DNA of 6,587 nt from DASYQV01 sp036005125 (GTDB taxonomy: Bacteria; Acidobacteriota; Vicinamibacteria; Vicinamibacterales; UBA2999), in NCBI GenBank assembly GCA_036005125.1, contig DASYQV010000200.1:1-6587 (forward strand), read 5' to 3'. The notes below the pieces were generated by a model. It made no database searches, was not told the origin of the DNA, and saw nothing but the letters and a program-made list of their open reading frames with translations. Position numbers and translations under genes: made by a program. Within the stretch, counting starts at the first letter, position 1. Every line of letters starts with the position of its first letter. This document shows positions 1 through 6,239 of this stretch, piece after piece.

Positions 1-190
1 CGGAGACGTCGTCTTTCAAGGGATCGGCAACGGCGACTTCTACGCCTTTGACGCCAAATCGGGCCGCCAATTGTTCAAGACCACGGTGAAGTCGGGGATC
101 CGAGCGAGTTCGTTGACGTATCAGGTCGACGGCAAACAATACGTGTCGGTCGTCGGGGGAAATATCGTCTTCACGTTCGGTCTGCCGTAG
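1..190 (+). CDS. C-terminal end of a PQQ-type (quinoprotein) beta-propeller dehydrogenase, partial
   Basis: Reading from base 2, an open frame of 62 codons ends at TAG 188-190; the rest of the gene lies before the window. The visible tail has the pattern of the last blades of pyrroloquinoline-quinone-dependent alcohol/glucose-type dehydrogenases: GDVVFQGIGNGDFYAFDAKS, then G-R-Q-L-F-K, then the closing motif TYQVDGKQYVSVVGG and an end in FTFGLP. In this family such proteins are periplasmic and oxidise alcohols or sugars, passing electrons to cytochrome c. The catalytic residues and any fused haem domain are not in the window, so substrate and subclass are open. It could also be a non-enzymatic PQQ-like repeat protein. 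It is 270 bases upstream of the ankyrin gene on the same strand, so co-transcription is possible but not shown. Confidence 0.82.
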   Translation, partial: GDVVFQGIGNGDFYAFDAKSGRQLFKTTVKSGIRASSLTYQVDGKQYVSVVGGNIVFTFGLP

Positions 191-460
191 ATCGACCCCA
201 CCGTAAGGAGCCCGACGCGCGACGCGCTTCATTCTGCTGACTGCGTCGTTCGCGCCCGAGTTTCGCGCGGCCTTCGCTGAGCCCTCCCGGGCCAACGGCT
301 GGCCCTTCAGTCGAGCCCCAGGCAAGTGGCCCGATGCCCTGAAGTACGCTCCGAGCCGTTGCCGACTTGTGTGGTAAAGTCGCCGGTTACGGTGGCAGAT
401 ATCGTGCCATTTTGCAGATTCGCAGGCGGGCCCGAGTCCGATCGCGCGAGAAGAGTGCCC
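191..460. other. Intergenic region between the quinoprotein and ankyrin genes
   Basis: No convincing gene is seen. The ankyrin reading frame is open upstream to a GTG at 326, but that stretch (326-460) has no good ribosome binding site and does not read like protein from the family, so I treat it as leader. One short GC-rich hairpin lies at 289-305. I found no -35/-10 pair with acceptable spacing, so the promoter of the ankyrin operon is not identified. Confidence 0.5.
289..305 (+). terminator. GC-rich hairpin, possible weak terminator after the quinoprotein gene
   Basis: A perfect 6-bp stem, GGGCCA (289-294) with TGGCCC (300-305), closes a 5-base loop (ACGGC). It lies about 100 bases after the quinoprotein stop. 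Only TTCAG follows, with no run of T, so it does not meet the usual intrinsic terminator pattern. It could instead be a chance palindrome in GC-rich DNA. Confidence 0.25.
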
Positions 461-1900
461 ATGAGCGCGAACCTCTCGTGTGTCGCTATCGCCTCGATGA
501 TCTTTCTGGTGTCTTTCGCCAACCTGGTCAGCGCCGCCGGTCAGCTCCAGCTCCTGGACGCAGTTAAAAATCAAGACCGCAAAGCCGTTCGCGCGCTGCT
601 GGGTCAGGGCGCCGACGTGAACGCACGAGCGGGGGACGGTGCGACGCCGCTCCATTGGGCGGTGCTCAAGGAGGACGTCGAAACGGTCGAACTGCTGATT
701 CGCGCGGGCGCGAACGTAAACGCTGCGAACGACCACGGTGTAACAGCGCTCGCCGTGGCGTGCGAGAACCGGAGCGCGCCCCTCGTCAAACGGCTGCTGG
801 ATGCATCGGCCAACCCGAACGCCTCGACGTCGATGGGAGAGACCGCGCTGATGACGTGTACGCGCGCGGGCAGTGCGGAGGCCGTGAGGGCCTTGCTGGA
901 TCGCGGAGCGAACGTCAACGCGACAGAGCGCTCGCAGGGACAGACGGCCCTGATGTGGGCGGTCGCCTACCGGCATCCGGAAATCGTCCGGGTCTTGATC
1001 GAGCGCGGCGCGGACGTCCATGCCCGCTCGGATGTCAGCAACCTGTACGTCCCCACCAACTCCTACTATCAGTATGGCCGCCAGGGTTTCGTCGAGATGC
1101 CAATGGGCGGCTTCACGCCATTGTTGTTCGCTGCCCAGCAGGGTGACGTGGACTCCGCGCGGCTCCTGTTGACTGCCGGCGCGAAGGTGAATGAAACGGC
1201 GGCGGATGGCAACAGCGTGCTGGTCGTGGGGGCTCACAGTGGTCACACGACGCTCGTCGCGTTTTTGTTGGATAAAGGCGCGGACGTGAATGCCGCGGGC
1301 GCGGGCTACACGGCCCTGCACGCTGCGGTCCTGAGGGGCGATTTGGAAATGATCACGTCGCTCCTGAAGCATGGGGCCAATCCCAACGCCAGGATAACCA
1401 AGGGTACCCGCGTGCCACGCGACACGAACCACTGGATTCTGAGCACATATCTGACCGGTGGGACGCCGTTCCTGCTCGCGGCCAAGTTTGCGGAACCGGA
1501 GATCATGCGGATGCTGGCGGCACACGGCGCAGATCCGCGACTGGCGACGAAGGAAGCCACGACGCCGCTGATGATGGCGGCCGGGTTGACGTGGGGCGAC
1601 AACATGGAGGACCGTCGGGACCGGGCCGTTCCCGATGAGGTCGTGAAGGCCTTGCATGCCGACGAGGCGCGGACGCTGGAAGCCGTCAAACTGGTCCTCG
1701 AGCTGGGTGCCGACGTCAATGCTGCGAACAATGCCGGTGACACGGCGTTGCATGCCGCCGCGTATAAAGGATTCGGCTCGGTCGTGCAGTTGCTCGTGGA
1801 CAAGGGCGGCGATATGAACGCCAAGAACAAGCGCGGAAAAACGCCGCAGCTTTGCTATGAGCGCGGGAAGGTGGCGCGGTGCATGGGAGTTGCGCAGTGA
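461..1900 (+). CDS. Exported ankyrin-repeat protein, first gene of the DUF1592/DUF1552 operon
   Basis: A 479-residue protein. Residues 1-25 form a hydrophobic signal-like segment (SMIFLVSFANLVSA, cleavage probably after VSA), so the product should be periplasmic. It has no Lys or Arg before the hydrophobic core, which is unusual for a Sec signal. After that come about 11 ankyrin repeats and a final partial one: about 28-57, 58-90, 91-123, 124-156, 157-190, 216-247, 248-279, 280-312, 333-363, 364-424 and 425-457, then 458-471. Typical motifs are TPLHWAV and GADVNA. Insertions break the array at 191-215, 313-332 and inside the tenth repeat. Ankyrin arrays bind other proteins; no catalytic domain is seen. 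The ATG at 461 is chosen because it directly precedes the signal segment and follows a modest purine-rich site (GAGAAGAG, 448-455); the frame is open back to GTG 326. The stop overlaps the next start (GTGA, 1897-1900), indicating translational coupling. The partner is unknown; the DUF1592 protein is a reasonable guess. Confidence 0.9.
   Translation: MSANLSCVAIASMIFLVSFANLVSAAGQLQLLDAVKNQDRKAVRALLGQGADVNARAGDGATPLHWAVLKEDVETVELLIRAGANVNAANDHGVTALAVACENRSAPLVKRLLDASANPNASTSMGETALMTCTRAGSAEAVRALLDRGANVNATERSQGQTALMWAVAYRHPEIVRVLIERGADVHARSDVSNLYVPTNSYYQYGRQGFVEMPMGGFTPLLFAAQQGDVDSARLLLTAGAKVNETAADGNSVLVVGAHSGHTTLVAFLLDKGADVNAAGAGYTALHAAVLRGDLEMITSLLKHGANPNARITKGTRVPRDTNHWILSTYLTGGTPFLLAAKFAEPEIMRMLAAHGADPRLATKEATTPLMMAAGLTWGDNMEDRRDRAVPDEVVKALHADEARTLEAVKLVLELGADVNAANNAGDTALHAAAYKGFGSVVQLLVDKGGDMNAKNKRGKTPQLCYERGKVARCMGVAQ
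1884..1889 (+). promoter_or_regulatory. Ribosome binding site that decides the start of the DUF1592 gene
   Basis: TGGGAG lies 7 bases before GTG 1897, inside the end of the ankyrin gene. It favours GTG 1897, which overlaps the ankyrin TGA, over the in-frame GTG at 1879, which would add six residues and sits too far upstream to use this site. Confidence 0.6.
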
Positions 1901-4425
1901 CGAGAGTGACTCTGGGCTGCGTCGGCTTCGCCGTGATGACGGCGGGCTATCTTCACGTTCAGGCAGCCCGGCCTCACGCCACTTCGTCACTCGTTTCTCA
2001 CCCGCAGACGACAATCTCGCAGGCTTCTTCCACGAGTGCCGCTCCCCGGTCTGTCTCGGCCCAGCGCGGGTTTCTCGAGAAGTATTGCGTCGCCTGTCAC
2101 AACGAGCGGCTCCGGACCGCCGGATTGATTCTGACCAAGATCGACCTCGAGCATGTCGGCGAGGGTGCGGACGCGTGGGAGAAGGTCGTGCGGAAGCTTC
2201 GCGCCCGGGCGATGCCGCCGCCAGGCGCGCCGCGGCCCGACCACGCCTCGTACGAATCGTTGACGTCGTGGCTCGAAGCCGAGCTCGATCGAGCGGCCAC
2301 CATCGCGCCGAATCCGGGTCGCCGCGCCGTTCACCGCCTGAATCGGGTCGAGTACGGTAACGCGATCCGCGATCTGCTCGGGTTGGACGTTGACAGCGAG
2401 GCGCTGCTCCCGCCCGACGACGAGGACCAGGGCTTCGACAATATTGCGGCTGCCCTCTCGGTCTCGCCGACCCTGATGGAGCGCTACATGTACGCGGCGC
2501 GACAGATCAGCCAGCTCGCCGTGGGTGATCCCGACGTGGCGTCGCCGTTTGCAACGTACAACGTTCCGGAGTCGCTCGTTCAAGACGACCGGACGAGTGA
2601 CGAGCTCCCGTTCGGATCGCGCGGCGGTGCGGCGATTCGTCATTACTTTCCGCTCGACGGCGAGTATTCCGTCAAGATCCGCCTGCGACGAACGTTCTAC
2701 GACCTGGTGCGAGGCGTCGGCAACGTGCCGCACACGCTCGATCTGCGTGTGGATGGCGTCTTGATGAAGACGTTCTCCGTCGGCGGCGAGCACAAAGGGA
2801 GGAAGCCGCCGGCAAGCCATTCCGGGAACGCGCTCGGAGACGAAGCGTGGGAGGTGTATTCGCATCACGCGGACGACGGTCTCGAGGTGCGCATTCCGAT
2901 TAAGGCGGGGATGCACGTCGTGGGCGTTTCATTCCTGAAACGCCCGGCGGTGCCGGAAGGTGTTCTGCAGCCGACGCCGATGCTGGCTTCGTTTGGTCAC
3001 AGCACGGATGAAATGATGGACGGAAACCCGGCGGTGCGGAATCTCACCATCGGGGGACCGTTCGCGGGAACCGAGCCGCGGCAGACCCTTGCGCGTCAAC
3101 AGATTTTCGTCTGTCATCCGACGGCCGGTCAGGCCGACGAGGAAGAGCGCTGCGCCCGGCGGATTCTGTCCACGCTGAGCCGCCGTGCGTATCGCCGCCC
3201 GGTGGTCGAGGCGGACGTCAAGACGCTTTTCGAGTTTTACGAATCAGGCCGGCGCACGAGGGGCTTCGACGGCGGCATCCAGGAGGCTCTCGAGCGGTTG
3301 CTCGTCGACCCGGAATTCCTGTTTCGATTCGAGCGCGATCCCGCTGGCGTCTCGAGCGTCCATCCGATCAGCGACATCGAGCTCGCATCGCGTCTGTCGT
3401 TTTTCCTGTGGAGCAGCATCCCGGACGACGAGCTTCTCCAGGCCGCGTCGGATGGGAAGCTCAGGACGCCGTCGGTCCTGGAGCAGCAGGTTCGACGCAT
3501 GCTGGCCGACGGCCGGTCGAAGGCGTTGGTGACCAATTTCGCCGCCCAGTGGCTGCAGTTGCGGCAGTTGCGGAACGCGGCGCCCGATCTCACGATCTTT
3601 CCGGACTTCGACGAGAACCTTCGTGACGCGATGCAGAGCGAAACCGAGCTCTTCATCGAAAGCCAGCTGCGCGACGATCGCAGCGTCGTCGACCTGTTGC
3701 GAGCCGACTACACGTTCGTGAACGAGCGTCTGGCGAGGCATTATCGGATTCCGGATGTCTACGGCACTCATTTCCGGCGGATACCTGTCAAGGATGACAG
3801 TCGGATCGGTTTGTTGGGACAGGCAAGCCTCCTGACGTTGACGTCGTACCCGAACCGGACCTCGCCGGTGTTGCGCGGGAAGTGGGTACTCGAAAACCTG
3901 CTCGGCGCACCGCCGCCCCCGCCCCCGCCCAACGTTCCGGCCTTGCGGGAGCGCAGCGAGGACGGTCAGCGGCAATCACTGCGCGAACGCATGGAACAAC
4001 ATCGGCAGAGCCCGGCGTGTGCTGTCTGCCACAAGGTGATGGATCCGCTCGGCTTCGCGCTCGAAAACTTCGACGCGATCGGCAAGTGGCGTGTGCTCGA
4101 CGAGACGGGTATCCTGGACCAGCCGGCGGCTGGCGCGCCGAATCCGGCCGTATCGATCGATCCGGGCGGGGTGCTCCCGGACGGCACCGCCTTCGCGGGA
4201 CCCGCCGGCCTGCGCAAAGTATTGGTGAGCCGTCAGGAAGAATTTGTCGGGGTGATGGCGGAACGACTGTTAATGTATGCGTTGGGTCGACCCGTGGACT
4301 ATTACGATATGCCGACTCTTCGCAGAATCATGAAGGAGACGGCCAGCGCCGACCACCGCTGGTCGTCCCTCGTCATCGGGATCGTCAAGAGCGTGCCGTT
4401 TCAGATGAGGAGGTCTCAGTCATGA
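1897..4425 (+). CDS. DUF1592-family exported di-haem cytochrome-like protein (DUF1587-DUF1595-DUF1592-DUF1588-DUF1585)
   Basis: An 842-residue protein from GTG 1897. An N-terminal hydrophobic segment (about residues 5-23, cleavage near VQA) suggests Sec export. Domains in order: a cytochrome-c-like region with haem motif CVACH at 64-68, followed by the MPPPGAPRP stretch; DUF1587 (about 142-207, VHRLNRVEYGNAIRDLLGL); a beta-rich region (about 247-350) resembling a carbohydrate-binding-type fold; DUF1595 (about 419-480, RRAYRRPV); DUF1592 (about 490-622, ELASRLSFFLWSSIPDDELL); DUF1588 (about 636-732), with seven prolines at 672-678 and a second haem motif CAVCHKVMDPLGFALENFD at 708-726; and DUF1585 (about 759-838). 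Size and order match complete family members. The family is usually encoded next to DUF1552 or DUF1501 genes; its reaction is not established, but two CxxCH sites imply periplasmic electron transfer. The middle carbohydrate-binding call is inference. The stop overlaps the DUF1552 ATG (ATGA, 4422-4425). Confidence 0.93.
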   Translation: MTRVTLGCVGFAVMTAGYLHVQAARPHATSSLVSHPQTTISQASSTSAAPRSVSAQRGFLEKYCVACHNERLRTAGLILTKIDLEHVGEGADAWEKVVRKLRARAMPPPGAPRPDHASYESLTSWLEAELDRAATIAPNPGRRAVHRLNRVEYGNAIRDLLGLDVDSEALLPPDDEDQGFDNIAAALSVSPTLMERYMYAARQISQLAVGDPDVASPFATYNVPESLVQDDRTSDELPFGSRGGAAIRHYFPLDGEYSVKIRLRRTFYDLVRGVGNVPHTLDLRVDGVLMKTFSVGGEHKGRKPPASHSGNALGDEAWEVYSHHADDGLEVRIPIKAGMHVVGVSFLKRPAVPEGVLQPTPMLASFGHSTDEMMDGNPAVRNLTIGGPFAGTEPRQTLARQQIFVCHPTAGQADEEERCARRILSTLSRRAYRRPVVEADVKTLFEFYESGRRTRGFDGGIQEALERLLVDPEFLFRFERDPAGVSSVHPISDIELASRLSFFLWSSIPDDELLQAASDGKLRTPSVLEQQVRRMLADGRSKALVTNFAAQWLQLRQLRNAAPDLTIFPDFDENLRDAMQSETELFIESQLRDDRSVVDLLRADYTFVNERLARHYRIPDVYGTHFRRIPVKDDSRIGLLGQASLLTLTSYPNRTSPVLRGKWVLENLLGAPPPPPPPNVPALRERSEDGQRQSLRERMEQHRQSPACAVCHKVMDPLGFALENFDAIGKWRVLDETGILDQPAAGAPNPAVSIDPGGVLPDGTAFAGPAGLRKVLVSRQEEFVGVMAERLLMYALGRPVDYYDMPTLRRIMKETASADHRWSSLVIGIVKSVPFQMRRSQS
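4407..4413 (+). promoter_or_regulatory. Strong ribosome binding site for the DUF1552 gene
   Basis: GAGGAGG lies 8 bases before ATG 4422, within the last codons of the DUF1592 gene. It fixes the start at 4422, although the frame is open far upstream, and it is the strongest such site inside the operon. Confidence 0.75.
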
Positions 4426-5783
4426 TCATCACGAAAAAGGCCATTCCTCGCCGCACGGTATTGCGTGGCGTCGGCGCGGCATTGGCGCTGCCTCTGCTGG
4501 ACGGCATGGTGCCGGCGCTGAGCGCACTCGGCAAAACGGCCGCCAGGCCGACGAATCGGCTGGGTGTGGTCTATGTGCCGAACGGCATCCAGGAGGCTGA
4601 GTGGAGGCCGGTGACGCAGGGGACAGGCTTCGAGTTCACGCCAACGCTGAAGCCGCTCGAGCCCTTCCGCGATCGACTGTTGGTGATCAGCGGCCTCGAC
4701 AACACGGGCGCCGATGCGCGGGCGGGAGAGTTCGTCGGACAGCATTCGCGCCCGGCCGCGGCATTTCTCACCGGGGCGCACGCCAAGCGGACGACAGGGT
4801 CCTCGCTGGAACTGGGTATATCGATGGACCAGGTCGTCGCGAAGACGCTCGGGCAGCAGACTCAGCTCGCGTCACTCGAGCTCTCGCTGGAGGGGGTCGA
4901 TACCGTCAATGGCGTGAGCACATGTGACACCGGCTACAGCTGTGCGTACTTGAATATTTCCTGGCGCAGCACCACCACGCCCATGCCGAGGGAGACAAAC
5001 CCGCGCGTGGTCTTCGAACGGCTTTTTGGCGACGTCGGGAGCACGAACACAACCGTGCGGCTGGCTCGAATCCGGACACAGCGCAGCATCCTGGACTCCG
5101 TCGTCCAGAAAGTGCGCGACCTGCAGGGAGGGCTCGGCGCGGGGGACCGCCTCAAGATCAGCGAGTATCTGGAAGCCATTCGTGATGTGGAACGGCGCAT
5201 CCAGAGGGCAGAAGAGCAGGCGGACCGCGAGTTGCCCGTCGTGGACTCACCAGCGGGAATTCCGGTCTCGTTCGAAGAGCATGCCAGGTTGATGTATGAC
5301 CTGCTCCTGCTCTCGTATCAATGCGACCTGACGCGGGTATTCAGCTTCATGATCGGCCGCGAACAGAGCGGCACGACGTACCCGCAGATCGGCGTGCCCG
5401 ATTCGCATCACCCGATTTCCCACCATCAGAGGGATCCCATCAAGATGGCGAAACTGGCCAAGATCAACCTCTATCACGTGACGCTGTTCGGCCAGTTCCT
5501 CGAGAAGCTCCGATCGACTCCCGACGGCGACGGCTCGCTGCTGGATCACGTGATGATTCTGTATGGTGCGTCGCTTCGGGAGAGCAATGCGCACACTCAC
5601 GACAACCTGCCGCTGCTGGTCGCCGGAGGCGGCGCAGGCCAGCTCAAAAGCGGTCGTCACCTCGTGTACCCGAAGGGTACGCGGCTGGCGAACCTTCATC
5701 TGACGTTGATGGACAAGTTAGGAGTTAAAGAGGAGCACTTCGGCGACAGTAACGGAACGCTCCCCGAGCTGTACACCCTTTGA
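4422..5783 (+). CDS. DUF1552 (HXXSHH family) Tat-exported protein
   Basis: A 453-residue protein, a normal family length. The N-terminus is a twin-arginine signal: KKAIPRRTVLRGVGAALALP, with Arg10-Arg11, a hydrophobic stretch to about residue 30, and probable cleavage after ALSA (35). Export is therefore likely to occur after folding, perhaps with a bound metal. The mature part begins RPTNRLGVVYVPNGI, typical of DUF1552. The family-naming motif HxxSHH is present as HPISHH at residues 330-335, preceded by PDSH. A second conserved block lies at 381-406 (YGASLRESNAHTHDNLP, then GGGAG). The many His and Asp residues in these blocks suggest metal binding, and the layout recalls the related DUF1501/alkaline-phosphatase-like proteins; that is inference. 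No reaction is established to my knowledge. The gene is coupled to the DUF1592 gene by an ATGA overlap, the usual partnership for this family. It is the last gene of the operon; a hairpin follows 10 bases after the stop. Confidence 0.93.
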   Translation: MIITKKAIPRRTVLRGVGAALALPLLDGMVPALSALGKTAARPTNRLGVVYVPNGIQEAEWRPVTQGTGFEFTPTLKPLEPFRDRLLVISGLDNTGADARAGEFVGQHSRPAAAFLTGAHAKRTTGSSLELGISMDQVVAKTLGQQTQLASLELSLEGVDTVNGVSTCDTGYSCAYLNISWRSTTTPMPRETNPRVVFERLFGDVGSTNTTVRLARIRTQRSILDSVVQKVRDLQGGLGAGDRLKISEYLEAIRDVERRIQRAEEQADRELPVVDSPAGIPVSFEEHARLMYDLLLLSYQCDLTRVFSFMIGREQSGTTYPQIGVPDSHHPISHHQRDPIKMAKLAKINLYHVTLFGQFLEKLRSTPDGDGSLLDHVMILYGASLRESNAHTHDNLPLLVAGGGAGQLKSGRHLVYPKGTRLANLHLTLMDKLGVKEEHFGDSNGTLPELYTL

Positions 5784-5793
5784 TCGAGGATTC

Positions 5794-5853
5794 AGCCCGT
5801 TATGCGGCTACATATGCGAACTTCGTAATCGCTATAGAACCACATAACGGGCT
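5794..5853. repeat. Inverted repeat forming an extended imperfect hairpin
   Basis: AGCCCGTTATG (5794-5804) is exactly complementary to CATAACGGGCT (5843-5853), an 11-bp stem. After one mismatch, GG 5806-5807 pairs with CC 5840-5841. Further in, GCGA 5816-5819 pairs with TCGC 5829-5832, and TAT 5813-5815 with ATA 5834-5836 around one bulged base. The element therefore folds along most of its length. It starts 10 bases after the DUF1552 stop and ends 6 bases before a promoter -35 box. No T-run follows, so it is not a classic terminator. It may be an mRNA 3'-end structure, a regulator-binding dyad or the relic of a small mobile element. Confidence 0.75.
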
Positions 5854-5859
5854 ACGAGA

Positions 5860-5888
5860 TTGACATCACCGATCCCTCTCATTATCAT
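5860..5888 (+). promoter_or_regulatory. Near-consensus sigma-70-type promoter, probably for the TonB receptor gene
   Basis: TTGACA (5860-5865) is a perfect -35 box. After a 17-base spacer comes TATCAT (5883-5888), one base from the TATAAT -10 consensus. Transcription would start near 5895, about 345 bases before the receptor ATG. The inverted repeat ends just 6 bases upstream of the -35 box, a position suited to regulation. Use of this promoter is inferred from sequence only. Confidence 0.6.
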
Positions 5889-6084
5889 CCGCTTCGCCAC
5901 ACACCACGCGACCCTTCAGACAAGGCGGGAATGCGACCCATGACGGTTGCACGGTTCGTTGCCGCGCTCGGCACTGCCCTCTGCCCGAGATCGGCGCGGC
6001 GCTGGACGGGAGGGGTGCACTCGCGAGGTCCGGGATATCACTCGGCGAACCACAAAATCACCGCGTCCAACAACCAACAATGCA

Positions 6085-6150
6085 AATAACATCGACGGGC
6101 CTGGCGCACTCTACCGCAATAACATCGACGGGCCTGGCGCACTCTACCGC
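6085..6150. repeat. Two perfect tandem copies of a 33-base unit
   Basis: Bases 6085-6117 and 6118-6150 are identical, each beginning AATAACATCGACGGGCC and ending CTCTACCGC. A third copy starts with AATAACA at 6151-6157 and then diverges. The unit is 33 bases, so in one frame it would encode NNIDGPGALYR twice, but the enclosing frame lacks a good start. The element sits in the probable leader of the receptor mRNA, ending 89 bases before its ATG. Confidence 0.95.
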
Positions 6151-6228
6151 AATAACACCGCCCGGCTGAAACCCCTTACCACGTCGCCTGCAAGGCACAC
6201 ACGGCTGTGAGGGGGCATCGCATCACAC

Positions 6229-6236
6229 AGGGAGGG
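6229..6236 (+). promoter_or_regulatory. Ribosome binding site of the TonB receptor gene
   Basis: AGGGAGGG ends 3 bases before ATG 6240; with GGAGG (6231-6235) taken as the core the spacing is 4 bases, slightly short but strong in sequence. It supports ATG 6240, which is followed at once by a signal peptide. Confidence 0.65.
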
Positions 6237-6239
6237 CTT

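Larger units (their letters stand above)
5784..6239. other. Long intergenic region before the TonB receptor gene
   Basis: 456 bases with no gene I can support. In order it holds an imperfect 60-base hairpin (5794-5853), a near-consensus promoter (5860-5888), a stretch with only weak short frames (one of 52 codons, 5931-6089; one with a TTG start, 5947-6210), two tandem 33-base copies (6085-6150), and the receptor's ribosome binding site. If the promoter is used, the receptor mRNA would have a leader of roughly 340-350 bases. Confidence 0.6.

Noticed and set aside
326..460. N-terminal extension of the ankyrin protein from GTG 326
   Set aside because: No convincing ribosome binding site, and it would bury the signal-like segment 45 residues inside the protein.
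1987..2916. 309-codon open frame on the minus strand
   Set aside because: It lies wholly opposite the DUF1592 gene, reads as Arg/His/Val-rich sequence without domains, and is a usual shadow of GC-rich codon use.
3910..3930. Seven-proline run as an insertion or sequencing oddity
   Set aside because: A proline run followed by NVP at this place is a usual feature of DUF1588 proteins as I know them.
3244..3975. 243-codon open frame on the minus strand
   Set aside because: Antisense to the DUF1592/DUF1588 modules, which have clear family motifs on the plus strand; no own motif or ribosome binding site.
5817..5828. loxP-like sequence (AACTTCGTAA)
   Set aside because: Only a short core matches; the second inverted arm and 8-base spacer of a real site are absent.
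5794..5853. Integron attC-like recombination site
   Set aside because: The hairpin looks attC-like at first, but attC needs an RYYYAAC left end and a GTTRRRY right end; here the left arm has GTT and the right arm AAC, and there are no cassettes or integrase.
6085..6157. CRISPR array
   Set aside because: The 33-base copies are directly adjacent with no spacers, and no cas gene is present.
5947..6210. 87-codon open frame with TTG start covering the tandem repeats
   Set aside because: Weak start, no ribosome binding site, low-complexity Arg/Thr/Asn-rich sequence; kept only as a possibility in the leader finding.
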